This document shows, one piece after another, positions 17,692 to 29,000 of a DNA stretch of 64,000 bases; the stretch's first letter is position 1; every line of letters begins with the position of its first letter. A model generated the notes under the pieces. That model did not search any database. It saw only the letters and a list, made by a program, of their open reading frames with translations, and was not told the DNA's origin. The DNA is from Candidatus Defluviibacterium haderslevense (GTDB taxonomy: Bacteria; Bacteroidota; Bacteroidia; Chitinophagales; Saprospiraceae), in assembly GCA_016712225.1 (NCBI GenBank), contig JADJRL010000003.1, forward strand, positions 4,353,501 through 4,417,500, given 5' to 3'. A program made the position numbers and the translations under genes.

Positions 17692-20600
17692 TTATTTGAT
17701 CAAGGTAACATCCCCATGAAATTTTTCAGTTTCACCTGAATTCCAAAGAACTTCAATTGAATAAATGAACACATCCGGATTCAATTTAAGACCTCTACTT
17801 GTTCCATCCCATCCTTCCAAAGTATTATTCGGTTGGAAATGTTCTTTTAAAAATATCCGTTCTCCCCAACGATTATAAATCGACATGCTTTTTATTTCTT
17901 TGTAAGAATCATCTGATAATACCGGATAAAAATGATCGTTCACCTGATCCCCATTAGGGCTAAATATATTCGGTATCCAGATTCCTTTTTTGATGACGCT
18001 TATAGTGATTTGATCTGAAGCAGAACATCCATTTTTGTTGGTGTAAGTCACTACATACGTTGTCGTGGTATTTAATCCATTGACTTTCGGATATAAACAA
18101 TCTGAACATGATAAGTGTATCGAAGGTGACCAATTCACAGATTGGATCGAATCATCAGGAATGGAATACACAGGAATGATGTTATAACTTTCACCCTCAT
18201 TTATTTTTACACTAGGAATCAAATCTACTGATATAGGAGTGGTCGTTACTATATCAAAATCATAGTCCAATTCACAACCGTTGGCATCTACTATTTTTAA
18301 TGCATGTTTTCCTGCTACAAGACCGGTTATAAATGTATTGGCATTTATTTTTGAATCTACATAATAACTCAATGGTGGTTCGCCACCAATAATTCCATTG
18401 ATCTGCAGCACTCCTGATTCATTTGGACATTTAGGCTGAATCACATCTGCATTAACTTGTGTTGGGTAATTTGTATTTTGACTTACTGTTACCGAATCTA
18501 TAGACTCACATCCATTTTCTGTATTTATTATTTTTAAATAATAGATTCCCTTGAGATTTACTTTAGGATTTAGGGTGTTTTGCCCGCTAACAATTTGTCC
18601 ATTATTTGTATGCCATTGTATGGTATAATTTGGACTTACATTATTCAATTGTGCCGATAGATCTGTACTTAATATTTTGCATGTTAATAATTTTGGATTG
18701 TCAATTGTAATAATGGGTTTCAATTTATTTTCTATTACTTGGATCGTATCATACGACACACAACCATTAACACTATCTAAAACTTCTATGATATACATTC
18801 CTGCTCGATCTACATCAATGATTAATTGTTTTGGATCTGATAGAATATTTCCATTGGTACTTGTCCAATTATATTGCATCCTATTCCCAATACTGGAACC
18901 CAATCCATTTATTTGTACTGTTGCATTTCGACAATTCAAAGTATCTGAATTCAAGATATTCGCAATTGGCTTTTGTACATCGGATTTAACTTCAACAGTA
19001 TCAGTAGACAAGCATCCTGTATAAGAATCTGTTACTTCCATGATATACAATCCAGGAGATTGTATATTTATTTTTGTTTGATTGGGATTACTTATTACAC
19101 TTCCATTAGTAGTCGACCATTGGAAGTTCATTCCATGCTTTGCAGTGGACTTCGATGCATCTAAACTGATTTGGGTCACCTTACAATTCAACAGTTCATC
19201 TTTTCCTGCATTAGGCATGGGCATTTCATTATCCAAAATCACATTAGTCACTACCTGCGTACTACATCCATTGACCTGATCGAATACTTCCAGGATATAC
19301 GTTCCTGGTTGGTCTACTTTGGGATTTAATGTTGTTGGATTTTGTATCACGCCACCACTACCCTTCCATTGATAACTTAATGCATTGCCGCTTTGTGATT
19401 GGGCCATTGCGTTTAAGGTAATCTCTATAACTTTACACGTCAAGGTATCTGGTTTATTAATACTTGCTATCGGACTGTTTTGATCCGGTGTCACTTTGAT
19501 GGATGCGGTATCTCTACATCCATTAATTGTATCAATGACTTCCAATTTGTAATCTCCTGATGATGATACTTCAATTTGTCGGGTTCCTTGACCTTTTTTG
19601 ATCGTTCCGTTTATACTCGACCAGTTGTATTGGATATTGTTTCCTTGACTTGATCCATTTGCATTAATAGTAATTAATGTATCTGAACATTTGAATACTA
19701 AGTCTGGGCCTAATTGTGCTACTGGCGCAATTCTGTTTTCATCAATAAATACTGAATCTATACTACTACAGGAATTACTGGTATCAGTCACTGTCATGAT
19801 ATACCAACCTGATTTATTTATGATGGGTGTATAACTATTTGGATTCGAGCTTATATTTCCTCCATTCGTTGTCCAATTGATTTTAGTATTTGCATTGGTT
19901 GGTCCACTTCCTTGGAGATTTATCGAATTGATTTTGCATGTCAATAAATCATTCACTCCTGCATCAATGATTGGCAATTGTCTGACATCATTGATCAATA
20001 AAGTATCTGAGCTAGCGCATCCGTTTTGTTCATTAATCACTTTGAGTATTACCTGACCTGATTGAACACTCATTTTATCAAGCAAATTAGTCTCTTTCCC
20101 TAATGCCCCCGATGGTAGATTCCAATAGTATCCAAACATTCCTGTCTGGGATGTTTCTGTAGGTATAATATTTACACCATTATTTTTACAGTCAATAACT
20201 AAGTCAGTTCCCAAATCTATTTGTGGAACCAAGGAGTCCACTGTAACATACCAGTCTCTGGTATCCTGACAATAATTCTTTTTATCGATTACTGTAAGTG
20301 TATATTTTCCTGATAAATTACTTTTGATTTTTACAGAATCTTTTATTTGTGTTTGATCGGGTTTAGTCCATATGAACTGATATCTGGAAGTATCTGTTAA
20401 CAATGAATTTAAAGCCACTGCATTCTTTGTGCAATCGATTAAGGTATCGCCTTTTACACTTGCATTTGGGTGCAAAGTATCTTGCGTGACTTCATAATCC
20501 AGTATCAATTCGCATCCTGTGGTTTTATCTGTAACTGTTACGTTATAGATACCCGGTTGGATTACTTTTACGCGATCTGTATTTTGACCTATTAGGATTA

Positions 20601-21774
20601 AAGAATCAGGACTCCATCGATACGTATAATCTCCACTTCCGGTTAATACATTCGCATCTAAATTAATCGTATCCAATCGACAATTTGCAATTCCTACTCC
20701 TTTCATTTCACCAAACAATTCATCTGGCGCCATGTAATCTATACTTACTTCTTTCTCACATATTATTGTTCCATTGGTATAGATTACTTTCAAAGTATAT
20801 GTTCCAGACCCTTTTGCTTTTGCATTGAATCCATTTTGTGAAATAATTTTTCCTATATCTGTAGACCATTCATATCTGATTTTAGGGCCCGTACTGGATC
20901 CAATTCCTGCAAGGTCGAATACTTCTGATGAACACTTCGGACGCTTCGGAATATCTAGTACTGCTTTTAAATCGACGATCTCTACAATCACTTCATCTTC
21001 ATCTATACATTTTTCAAATAATGTGATATCATCAAGTGCAAAGTCATTTCCACCTCTAATTCCTGAAGTTTCAGCGATACACAGTTGAGAAGAAGCAGAT
21101 GTAGCAACGAATGTTACTGTAAAAAGTTCCCATGCACATAGACCACCAGCTATTGTAGACCCAATTGCATTTCCATTTAGTTTAACACCTAATTGTGCAA
21201 TATTAGAAGCCACAACGGATTGACTCCAGAAAGAAAATTCATAAGTTCTTCCTGGTACAGTTGCAATAGTTTGACACCAACAATTGGTTCCAGCATTCGG
21301 ATGCCCATTCAACAAAAGCATATTTCCACCGCCGGAAGTATGATCACCACATGGTGAAAATCCACCATTCCATGTAGATGGATTAGCTGTTACGATATAT
21401 TCACCTTCAGTTGTATTTACTGGAGAAAAATTATATCCTGTACTAAATCCTGTATTTCCAGATTCAAAATCCCCGTTTATAATTAAATTATTCGTAGAAA
21501 GACCTTCTGCAGTTAATTTGAATTTATAAATGCCGGGTGTTTTAAGGGTGACCATTGGATCTAGGATCTTCGAATCGCTTAATCCTGCTGAAGGAGTCCA
21601 CATCAATCTATTATAAGTTCCTAGAATTGATCCCATCAATTGAACCATCATTGTTGGATCACAAGTAAACAAATCAGGCCCAGCATCTGCATCTAAGCCA
21701 ATACATTGACCAAATGATTCTGACCTTGTGATACTTATCAATAAAATGATAAAAACAATAACTTTAAATTGCAT
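17692..21774 (-). CDS. T9SS type B adhesin-like protein, array copy 1
   Basis: A 1,360-residue exported protein, last in the transcribed order of the array. Signal peptide 1-22; a conserved Ig-like block GLDADAGPDLFTCDP...KFKLTAEGL (~24-94); a copy-specific jelly-roll-like module (~95-255: LIINGDFESGNTGFSTGYNF ... NDFALDDITLFEKC). About nine Ig/PKD-like repeats of ~90 residues follow, each with a conserved Cys pair (LxCKVxxITL...NGCxS). Then come a SprB-like segment (TQVNADVIQPKCPNESGVLQ) and a type B sorting domain (GIWIPNIFSPNGDQVNDHFY ... GDVTLIK). The variable module resembles carbohydrate-binding modules of CBM4/DUF642 type by its GNDFALDDI ending. Surface attachment and ligand binding are inferred. 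Confidence 0.87.
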   Translation of the reverse strand: MQFKVIVFIILLISITRSESFGQCIGLDADAGPDLFTCDPTMMVQLMGSILGTYNRLMWTPSAGLSDSKILDPMVTLKTPGIYKFKLTAEGLSTNNLIINGDFESGNTGFSTGYNFSPVNTTEGEYIVTANPSTWNGGFSPCGDHTSGGGNMLLLNGHPNAGTNCWCQTIATVPGRTYEFSFWSQSVVASNIAQLGVKLNGNAIGSTIAGGLCAWELFTVTFVATSASSQLCIAETSGIRGGNDFALDDITLFEKCIDEDEVIVEIVDLKAVLDIPKRPKCSSEVFDLAGIGSSTGPKIRYEWSTDIGKIISQNGFNAKAKGSGTYTLKVIYTNGTIICEKEVSIDYMAPDELFGEMKGVGIANCRLDTINLDANVLTGSGDYTYRWSPDSLILIGQNTDRVKVIQPGIYNVTVTDKTTGCELILDYEVTQDTLHPNASVKGDTLIDCTKNAVALNSLLTDTSRYQFIWTKPDQTQIKDSVKIKSNLSGKYTLTVIDKKNYCQDTRDWYVTVDSLVPQIDLGTDLVIDCKNNGVNIIPTETSQTGMFGYYWNLPSGALGKETNLLDKMSVQSGQVILKVINEQNGCASSDTLLINDVRQLPIIDAGVNDLLTCKINSINLQGSGPTNANTKINWTTNGGNISSNPNSYTPIINKSGWYIMTVTDTSNSCSSIDSVFIDENRIAPVAQLGPDLVFKCSDTLITINANGSSQGNNIQYNWSSINGTIKKGQGTRQIEVSSSGDYKLEVIDTINGCRDTASIKVTPDQNSPIASINKPDTLTCKVIEITLNAMAQSQSGNALSYQWKGSGGVIQNPTTLNPKVDQPGTYILEVFDQVNGCSTQVVTNVILDNEMPMPNAGKDELLNCKVTQISLDASKSTAKHGMNFQWSTTNGSVISNPNQTKINIQSPGLYIMEVTDSYTGCLSTDTVEVKSDVQKPIANILNSDTLNCRNATVQINGLGSSIGNRMQYNWTSTNGNILSDPKQLIIDVDRAGMYIIEVLDSVNGCVSYDTIQVIENKLKPIITIDNPKLLTCKILSTDLSAQLNNVSPNYTIQWHTNNGQIVSGQNTLNPKVNLKGIYYLKIINTENGCESIDSVTVSQNTNYPTQVNADVIQPKCPNESGVLQINGIIGGEPPLSYYVDSKINANTFITGLVAGKHALKIVDANGCELDYDFDIVTTTPISVDLIPSVKINEGESYNIIPVYSIPDDSIQSVNWSPSIHLSCSDCLYPKVNGLNTTTTYVVTYTNKNGCSASDQITISVIKKGIWIPNIFSPNGDQVNDHFYPVLSDDSYKEIKSMSIYNRWGERIFLKEHFQPNNTLEGWDGTSRGLKLNPDVFIYSIEVLWNSGETEKFHGDVTLIK

Positions 21775-21870
21775 ATCTAAATGTATTAATCAATTTAAAA
21801 ATTTATTAAAATCATTGCAATTAATAAATTAAACATCGTCGTAATAATAAAAATATAATTAAATCAAATT

Positions 21871-24800
21871 TTACTTTATTAATGTAACATCACCATGAAA
21901 TTTTTCAGTTTCACCTGAATTCCAAAGTACTTCTATAGAATAAATAAATACATCCGGATTCAATTTAAGACCTCTATTGGTTCCATCCCACCCTTCCAAA
22001 GTATTATTCGGCTGGAAATGTTCTTTTAGAAATATCCGTTCTCCCCAACGATTATATATCGACATGCTTTTTATTTCTTTATAAGAATCATCCGATAATA
22101 CCGGATAAAAATGATCGTTCACCTGATCCCCATTTGGACTAAATACATTCGGTATCCAGATTCCTTTTTTGATGACGCTTATAGTGATTTGATCTGAAGC
22201 AGAACATCCATTTTTGTTGGTGTAAGTCACTACATACGTTGTAGTGGTATTTAATCCATTGACTTTCGGATATAAACAATCTGAACATGATAAGTGTATC
22301 GAAGGTGACCAATTCACAGATTGGATCGAATCATCAGGAATGGAATACACAGGAATGATGTTATAACTTTCACCCTCATTTATTTTTACACTAGGGATCA
22401 AATCTACTGATATGTGCGTGGTTGTTACTATATCAAAATCATAATCCAATTCACAGCCATTGGCATCTACTATTTTCAATGCATGTTTTCCTGCTACAAG
22501 ACCGGTTATAAATGTATTGGCATTTATTTTTGAATCTACATAATAACTCAATGGTGGTTCGCCTCCAATTATACCATTGATCTGCAACGCTCCTGATTCA
22601 TTCGGACATTTAGGTTGAATCACATCTGCATTAACTTGCGTAGGGTAATTTGTATTTTGACTTACTGTTACCGAATCTGTAGACTCACATCCATTTTCAG
22701 TATTTATTATTTTTATATAATAGATTCCCTTGAGATTTACTTTAGGATTTAGGGTGTTTTTCCCGCTAACAATTTGTCCAATATTTGTATGCCATTGTAT
22801 GGTATGATTTGGACTTACATTATTCAATTGTGCCGATAGATCTGTACTTAATATTTTGCATGTTAATAATTTTGGATTGTCAATTGTAATAATGGGTTTC
22901 AATTTATTTTCTATTACTTGGATCGTATCATACGACACACAACCATTAACACTATCTAAAACTTCTATGATATACATTCCTGCTCGATCTACATCAATGA
23001 TTAATTGTTTTGGATCTGATAGAATATTTCCATTGGTACTTGTCCAATTATATTGCATCCTATTCCCAATACTGGAACCCAATCCATTTATTTGTACTGT
23101 TGCATTTCGACAATTCAAAGTATCAGAATTACTGATATTCGCTATTGGCTTTTGTACATCGGATTTTACTTCTACGGTATCTGTTGATATGCATCCTGTA
23201 TAATTATCTGTTACTTCTATGATGTACATTCCCGGTGATTGTATATTTATTTTCGGTTGATTTGGATTACCAGTTATGATTCCATTGGTGGTTGACCATT
23301 TGAATATCGTCCCGTGTTTTGCAGTGGACTTCGATGCATCTAAATTGATTTGGGTCACCTTACAATTCAACAGTTCATCTTTTCCAGCATTAGGCATGGG
23401 CAGTTCATTATCCAAAATCACATTAGTCACTACCTGAGTACTACAACCATTGACCTGATCTAATACTTCCAGGATATACATTCCAGGTTGACTTACTTTG
23501 GGATTTAAGGTTGTTGGATTTTGTATTACGCCACCACTACTCTTCCATTGATAACTTAATGCATTGCCGCTTTGTGATTGGGCCATTGCGTTTAAGGTTA
23601 TCTCTATCACTTTACACGTCAAGGTATCTGGTTTACTAATACTTGCTATCGGACTGTTTTGATCCGGTGTCACTTTGATGGATGCGGTATCTCTACATCC
23701 ATTGATTGTATCGATCACCTCTAAAGTATAATTCCCAGACGATGTTACATCGATTTGTTGGGTTCCCTGACCTTTTTTGATCGTTCCGTTTATACTCGAC
23801 CAGTTGTATTGGATGTTACTTCCCTGACTTGATCCTGATGCGTTTATCGTGATCAAAGTATCTGAACATTTGAATACTAAATCCGGGCCTAATTGTGCTA
23901 CTGGTGCTATTTTGTTTTCATCAATAAATACTGAATCTATACTACTACAGGAATTACTGGTATCAGTCACTGTCATGATATACCAACCTGATTTATTTAT
24001 GATGGGTGTATAAATATTTGGATTCGAGCTTATATTTCCTCCATTCGTTGTCCATTGAATTATGGTGTTTGAATTGGTTGGTCCATTTCCGTTTAGCACT
24101 TTGGCATTTATCTTGCAAGTCAATAAATCATTTACTCCTGCATCTATGATTGGCAATTGCCTTACATCCTTAATCTCTAAAGTATCCGAGGTAGCACATC
24201 CGTTTTGTTCATTAATCACTTTCAGTATTACCTGACCTGATTGTGTACTTATTTTATCAAGTAGTTTGGTTTCTTTGTTTAATGCACCTGTTGGCAGATT
24301 CCAGTAATAACCAAACATACCTATCTGAGATGTTTCTTTAGGTATAATATTTACACCATTATTTTTACAGTCAATGACTAAGTCAGTTCCCAAATCTATT
24401 TGTGGAAACAAGGAGTCCACTGTAACATTCCATTCTCGGGTGTCCTGACAATAATTCTTTTTATCGATTACTGTAAGTGTATATTTTCCAGATAAATTAC
24501 TTTTGATTTTTACAGAATCTTTAATTTGTGTTTGATCTGGTTTAGTCCAAATAAACTGATATCTGGAAGTATCTGTTAATAATGAATTTAAAGCCACTGC
24601 ATTCTTTGTGCAATCGATTAAGGTATCGCCTTGTACACTTGCGATTGGATGCAAGGTATCTTGTTTCACTTCATAATCCAATAACAATTCACAACCTGTT
24701 GTTTTATCAGTTACCGTTACCGTATAAGTACCCGGTTGAACTACTTTTATTCGTTCCGTATTTTGACCCATTAATATTAATGAATCTGGACTCCATCGAT

Positions 24801-25965
24801 ACGTATAATCTCCACTTCCGGTTAATATATTCGCATCTAAATTAATCGTATCCAATCGACAATTTGAAATGCCTAAACCTTTCAATTCGCCAAACAATTC
24901 ATCCGGTGCCATATAATCTACACTTATTTCTTTCTCACATATTACTGTTCCATTGGTGTAGATCACTTTTAAAGTGTAAGTTCCTGACCCTTTTGCCTTG
25001 GCATTAAACCCATTTTGCGATATGATTTTTCCAATATCAGTAGACCATTCATATCTGATTTTAGCGCCCGTACTGGATCCAATTCCTGCAAGATCGAATA
25101 CTTCCGATGAACACTTCGGGCGCTTCGGAATATTTAGTACTGCTTTCAAATCGACGATCTCTACGATCACTTCATCTTCGTCTATACATTTTTCGTATAA
25201 GGCGATGTCATCGATTGCAAAATCATTACCATAACCAATTCCACTAACTTCTGTTAAACATATTTGTGCTGAGCCTGAAGTAGCGACAAAACAAGCTTCA
25301 AATTTTACCCAATCACACATTCCACTTACAGTGGTTGTTCCAATATTAGTCCCATTAACAACAATACTTATAACACCAGGTGCTACTGGAAATACACTCA
25401 TGCTATAAAATTCCAATTGGTAGGTTTTTCCAACAGTTACTGGAACTGTTTGACACCAAACTTTTTTTCCTGGTGTTGTAGAACCATCAACAATTAGCAT
25501 ATTGCCACCCCCTGAAGTATTATCACCACAATTAGTAAAGCCAGAGTTATAAGCTTGAGGATTAGTCCCAACGCCGTACCAATCAGGTCCAAAAGGACTT
25601 CCTGGGATTCCGAAATTATATTCAGACGAAAATCCACTATTTCCATTTTCAAAATCACCATTAGTTACTAAGTTGGTTGAAGTTAATCCTTCAGCTGTCA
25701 ATTTAAATTTATAAATACCTGGAGATTTCTGAGTGACCATTGGATCAAGAACTTGAGCATTACTTAATCCTACTGAAGGGGTCCACATAAATTTCTTATA
25801 AGTTCCTTGAATTGATCCCATCAATTGAACCATCATGTTAGGATCACAAGTAAACAAATCTGGTCCGGCATCTGCGTCTAACCCCGCACATTGTGAAAAT
25901 AAATTACTCTTATTTACACTTAAGAATAAAATGATATATATAAAAACCTGGATTTTAATACGCAT
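21871..25965 (-). CDS. T9SS type B adhesin-like protein, array copy 2
   Basis: A 1,364-residue paralogue with the same order: signal peptide, conserved Ig-like block, variable module, nine or so Ig/PKD-like repeats, SprB-like segment, type B sorting domain. The variable module (~95-262) differs from copy 1: NLVTNGDFENGNSGFSSEYN, with inserted glycine/proline loops (GIPGSPFGPDW) and VWCQTVPVTVGKTYQLEF. The ORF can be opened at a TTG (26008-26010), but the ATG at 25963-25965 gives a normal signal peptide (MRIKIQVFIYIILFLS) and is chosen. Unique patches (INAKVLNGNGPTNSNT; TIFKWSTTNGIITGNP) show divergence in the middle repeats. Confidence 0.87.
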   Translation of the reverse strand: MRIKIQVFIYIILFLSVNKSNLFSQCAGLDADAGPDLFTCDPNMMVQLMGSIQGTYKKFMWTPSVGLSNAQVLDPMVTQKSPGIYKFKLTAEGLTSTNLVTNGDFENGNSGFSSEYNFGIPGSPFGPDWYGVGTNPQAYNSGFTNCGDNTSGGGNMLIVDGSTTPGKKVWCQTVPVTVGKTYQLEFYSMSVFPVAPGVISIVVNGTNIGTTTVSGMCDWVKFEACFVATSGSAQICLTEVSGIGYGNDFAIDDIALYEKCIDEDEVIVEIVDLKAVLNIPKRPKCSSEVFDLAGIGSSTGAKIRYEWSTDIGKIISQNGFNAKAKGSGTYTLKVIYTNGTVICEKEISVDYMAPDELFGELKGLGISNCRLDTINLDANILTGSGDYTYRWSPDSLILMGQNTERIKVVQPGTYTVTVTDKTTGCELLLDYEVKQDTLHPIASVQGDTLIDCTKNAVALNSLLTDTSRYQFIWTKPDQTQIKDSVKIKSNLSGKYTLTVIDKKNYCQDTREWNVTVDSLFPQIDLGTDLVIDCKNNGVNIIPKETSQIGMFGYYWNLPTGALNKETKLLDKISTQSGQVILKVINEQNGCATSDTLEIKDVRQLPIIDAGVNDLLTCKINAKVLNGNGPTNSNTIIQWTTNGGNISSNPNIYTPIINKSGWYIMTVTDTSNSCSSIDSVFIDENKIAPVAQLGPDLVFKCSDTLITINASGSSQGSNIQYNWSSINGTIKKGQGTQQIDVTSSGNYTLEVIDTINGCRDTASIKVTPDQNSPIASISKPDTLTCKVIEITLNAMAQSQSGNALSYQWKSSGGVIQNPTTLNPKVSQPGMYILEVLDQVNGCSTQVVTNVILDNELPMPNAGKDELLNCKVTQINLDASKSTAKHGTIFKWSTTNGIITGNPNQPKINIQSPGMYIIEVTDNYTGCISTDTVEVKSDVQKPIANISNSDTLNCRNATVQINGLGSSIGNRMQYNWTSTNGNILSDPKQLIIDVDRAGMYIIEVLDSVNGCVSYDTIQVIENKLKPIITIDNPKLLTCKILSTDLSAQLNNVSPNHTIQWHTNIGQIVSGKNTLNPKVNLKGIYYIKIINTENGCESTDSVTVSQNTNYPTQVNADVIQPKCPNESGALQINGIIGGEPPLSYYVDSKINANTFITGLVAGKHALKIVDANGCELDYDFDIVTTTHISVDLIPSVKINEGESYNIIPVYSIPDDSIQSVNWSPSIHLSCSDCLYPKVNGLNTTTTYVVTYTNKNGCSASDQITISVIKKGIWIPNVFSPNGDQVNDHFYPVLSDDSYKEIKSMSIYNRWGERIFLKEHFQPNNTLEGWDGTNRGLKLNPDVFIYSIEVLWNSGETEKFHGDVTLIK

Positions 25966-26083
25966 AATCGAGTAATATTGAAAAATGTGGTACAATATTA
26001 CAAAACACAATCCATTAATGATTAGGAATTTATGAAAATATCAAATTGTATCGTTTCGATGAAAATTATGGTTACTAAACCAA

Positions 26084-29000
26084 CTACTTTATTAAAGTAA
26101 CATCCCCATGAAATTTTTCAGTCTCACCTGAATTCCAAAGTACCTCTATAGAATAAATAAACACATCCGGATTCAATTTAAGGCCTCTACTGGTTCCATC
26201 CCACCCTTCCAAAGTATTATTCGGTTGGAAATGTTCTTTTAGAAATATTCGTTCTCCCCAACGATTATATATAGACATGCTTTTTATTTCTTTATAAGAA
26301 TCATCTGATAATACCGGATAAAAATGATCGTTCACCTGATCCCCATTAGGACTAAATACATTCGGTATCCAGATCCCTTTTTTAATCACACTTATGGTGA
26401 TTTGATCCGATGCAGAGCATCCATTTTTGTTGGTGTAAGTAACTACATATGTTGTGGTCGTATTCAATCCATTAACTTTCGGATATAAACAATCTGAACA
26501 TGATAAGTGTATCGATGGTGACCAATTCACAGATTGGATCGAATCATCTGGAATGGAATACACAGGAATGATGTTATAACTTTCACCCTCATTTATTTTT
26601 ACACTAGGTATCAAATCTACTGATATAGGAGTGGTCGTTACTATATCAAAATCATAGTCCAATTCACAACCGTTGGCATCTACTATTTTTAATGCATGTT
26701 TTCCTGCTACAAGACCGGTTATAAATGTATTGGCATTTATTTTTGAATCTACATAATAACTCAATGGTGGTTCGCCTCCAATGATACCATTGATCTGCAA
26801 CGCTCCTGATTCATTCGGACATTTAGGCTGAATCACTTCTGCATTAACTTGCGTTGGGTAATTTGTATTTTGACTTACTGTGACGGAATCTATAGACTCA
26901 CATCCATTTTCTGTATTTATTATTTTTATAAAATAGATTCCCTTGAGATTTACTTTAGGATTTAGGGTGTTTTGCCCGCTAACAATTTGTCCATTATTTG
27001 TATACCATTGTATGGTGTGATTTGGACTTACATTACTCAATTGTGCCGATAGATCTGTACTTAATGTTTTGCACGTTAATAATTTTGGATTATCGATTGT
27101 GATATTGGGTTTCAATTTATTTTCTATAACTTGGATCGTATCATACGACACACAACCATTAACACTATCTAAAACTTCTATGATATACATTCCTGCTCGA
27201 TCTACATCAATGATTAATTGTTTTGGGTCTGATAGAATATTTCCATTAGTACTGGACCATTTATATTGCATCCTAGTTCCAATACTTGATCCAACTCCAT
27301 TTATTTGGACTGTTGAATTTCGACAATTCAAAGTATCTGAATTACTGATATTCGCTATTGGTTTTTGTACATCGGATTTGACTTCAACAGTATCAGTAGA
27401 CAAGCATCCTGTATAAGAATCTGTTACTTCTATGATGTACATTCCCGGTGATTGTATATTTATTTTTGATTGATTTGGATTACTTATTATACTTCCATTA
27501 GTTGTCGACCATTGGAAGTTCATTCCATGCTTTGCTGTCAACTGCGATGCATCCAAATCGATTTGTGTGATTTTACAATTCAATAGTTCATCTTTTCCTG
27601 CATTTGATATAGGCACTACATTATCCAAAAATACATTAGTTACTACTTGTGTACTGCATCCATTCACTTGATCTAACACATACAACGTATAGGTTCCTGG
27701 TTGCGTAACTTTTGGATTCAATGTAGTGGGATTTTGTATTGCGCCACCACTACCCTTCCACTGATAACTTAATGAATTACCACTTTGTGATTGGGCCATT
27801 GCGTTTAATGTTATCTCTATCACTTTACATGTCAATGTATCAGGCTTACTAATACTTGCTATCGGACTGTTTTGATCCGGTGTTACTTTGATGGAGGCTG
27901 TATCTCTGCATCCATTGATTGTGTCTATGACTTCCAATTTGTAATCTCCTGATGATGATACTTCAATTTGTTGGGTTCCCTGACCTTTTTTGATCGCTCC
28001 ATTTATACTCGTCCAATTGTATTGTATATTGTTTCCTTGACTTGATCCATTTGCATTTATAGTAATTAATGTATCTGAACATTTGAATACTAAATCCGGG
28101 CCTAATTGTGCTACTGGTGCAATTCTGTTTTCATCTATAAATACTGAATCCAAACTACTACAGGAATTACTGGTATCGGTCACTGTCATGATATACCAAC
28201 CTGATTTATTTATGATGGGTGTATAACTCTTTGGATTCGATGTTATATTGCCTCCATTTGTTGTCCACTGAATTATGGTATTTGCATTTGTTGGTCCACT
28301 TCCTTGTAGATTGAAGGAATTGATTTTGCATGTCAATAAATCATTCACTCCTGCATCTATGATTGGCAATTGTCTTACATCCTTAATCTCTAAAGTATCT
28401 GAGCTAGCACATCCGTTTTTTTCATTAATCACTTTGAGTATTACCTGACCTGATTGAACACTCATTTTATCAAGCAAATTAGTCTCTTTCCTTAATGCCC
28501 CCGATGGTAGATTCCAATAGTATCCAAACATTCCTGTCTGGGATGTTTCTGTAGGTATAATATTTACACCATTATTTTTACAGTCAATAACTAAGTCAGT
28601 TCCCAAATCTATTTGTGGAAACAATGAGTCTACTGTAACATTCCAGTCCCTGGTATCCTGACAATAATTCTTTTTATCAATTACTGTAAGTGTATATTTT
28701 CCAGATAAATTACTTTTGATTTTTACAGAATCTTTTACTTGTGTTTGATCTGGTTTAGTCCATATGACTTGGTATCTGGAAGTATCTGTTAATAAGGAAT
28801 TTAAGGCTACTGCATTCTTTGTGCAATCGATTAAGGTATCGCCCTGTACACTTGCTATTGGATGCAAGGTATCTTGAATGACTTCATAATCCAGTATCAA
28901 TTCGCATCCTGTGGTTTTATCAGTAACTGTTACGTTATAGGTACCCGATTGGATTACTTTTACGTGATCTGTATTTTGACCTATTAGGATTAATGAATCG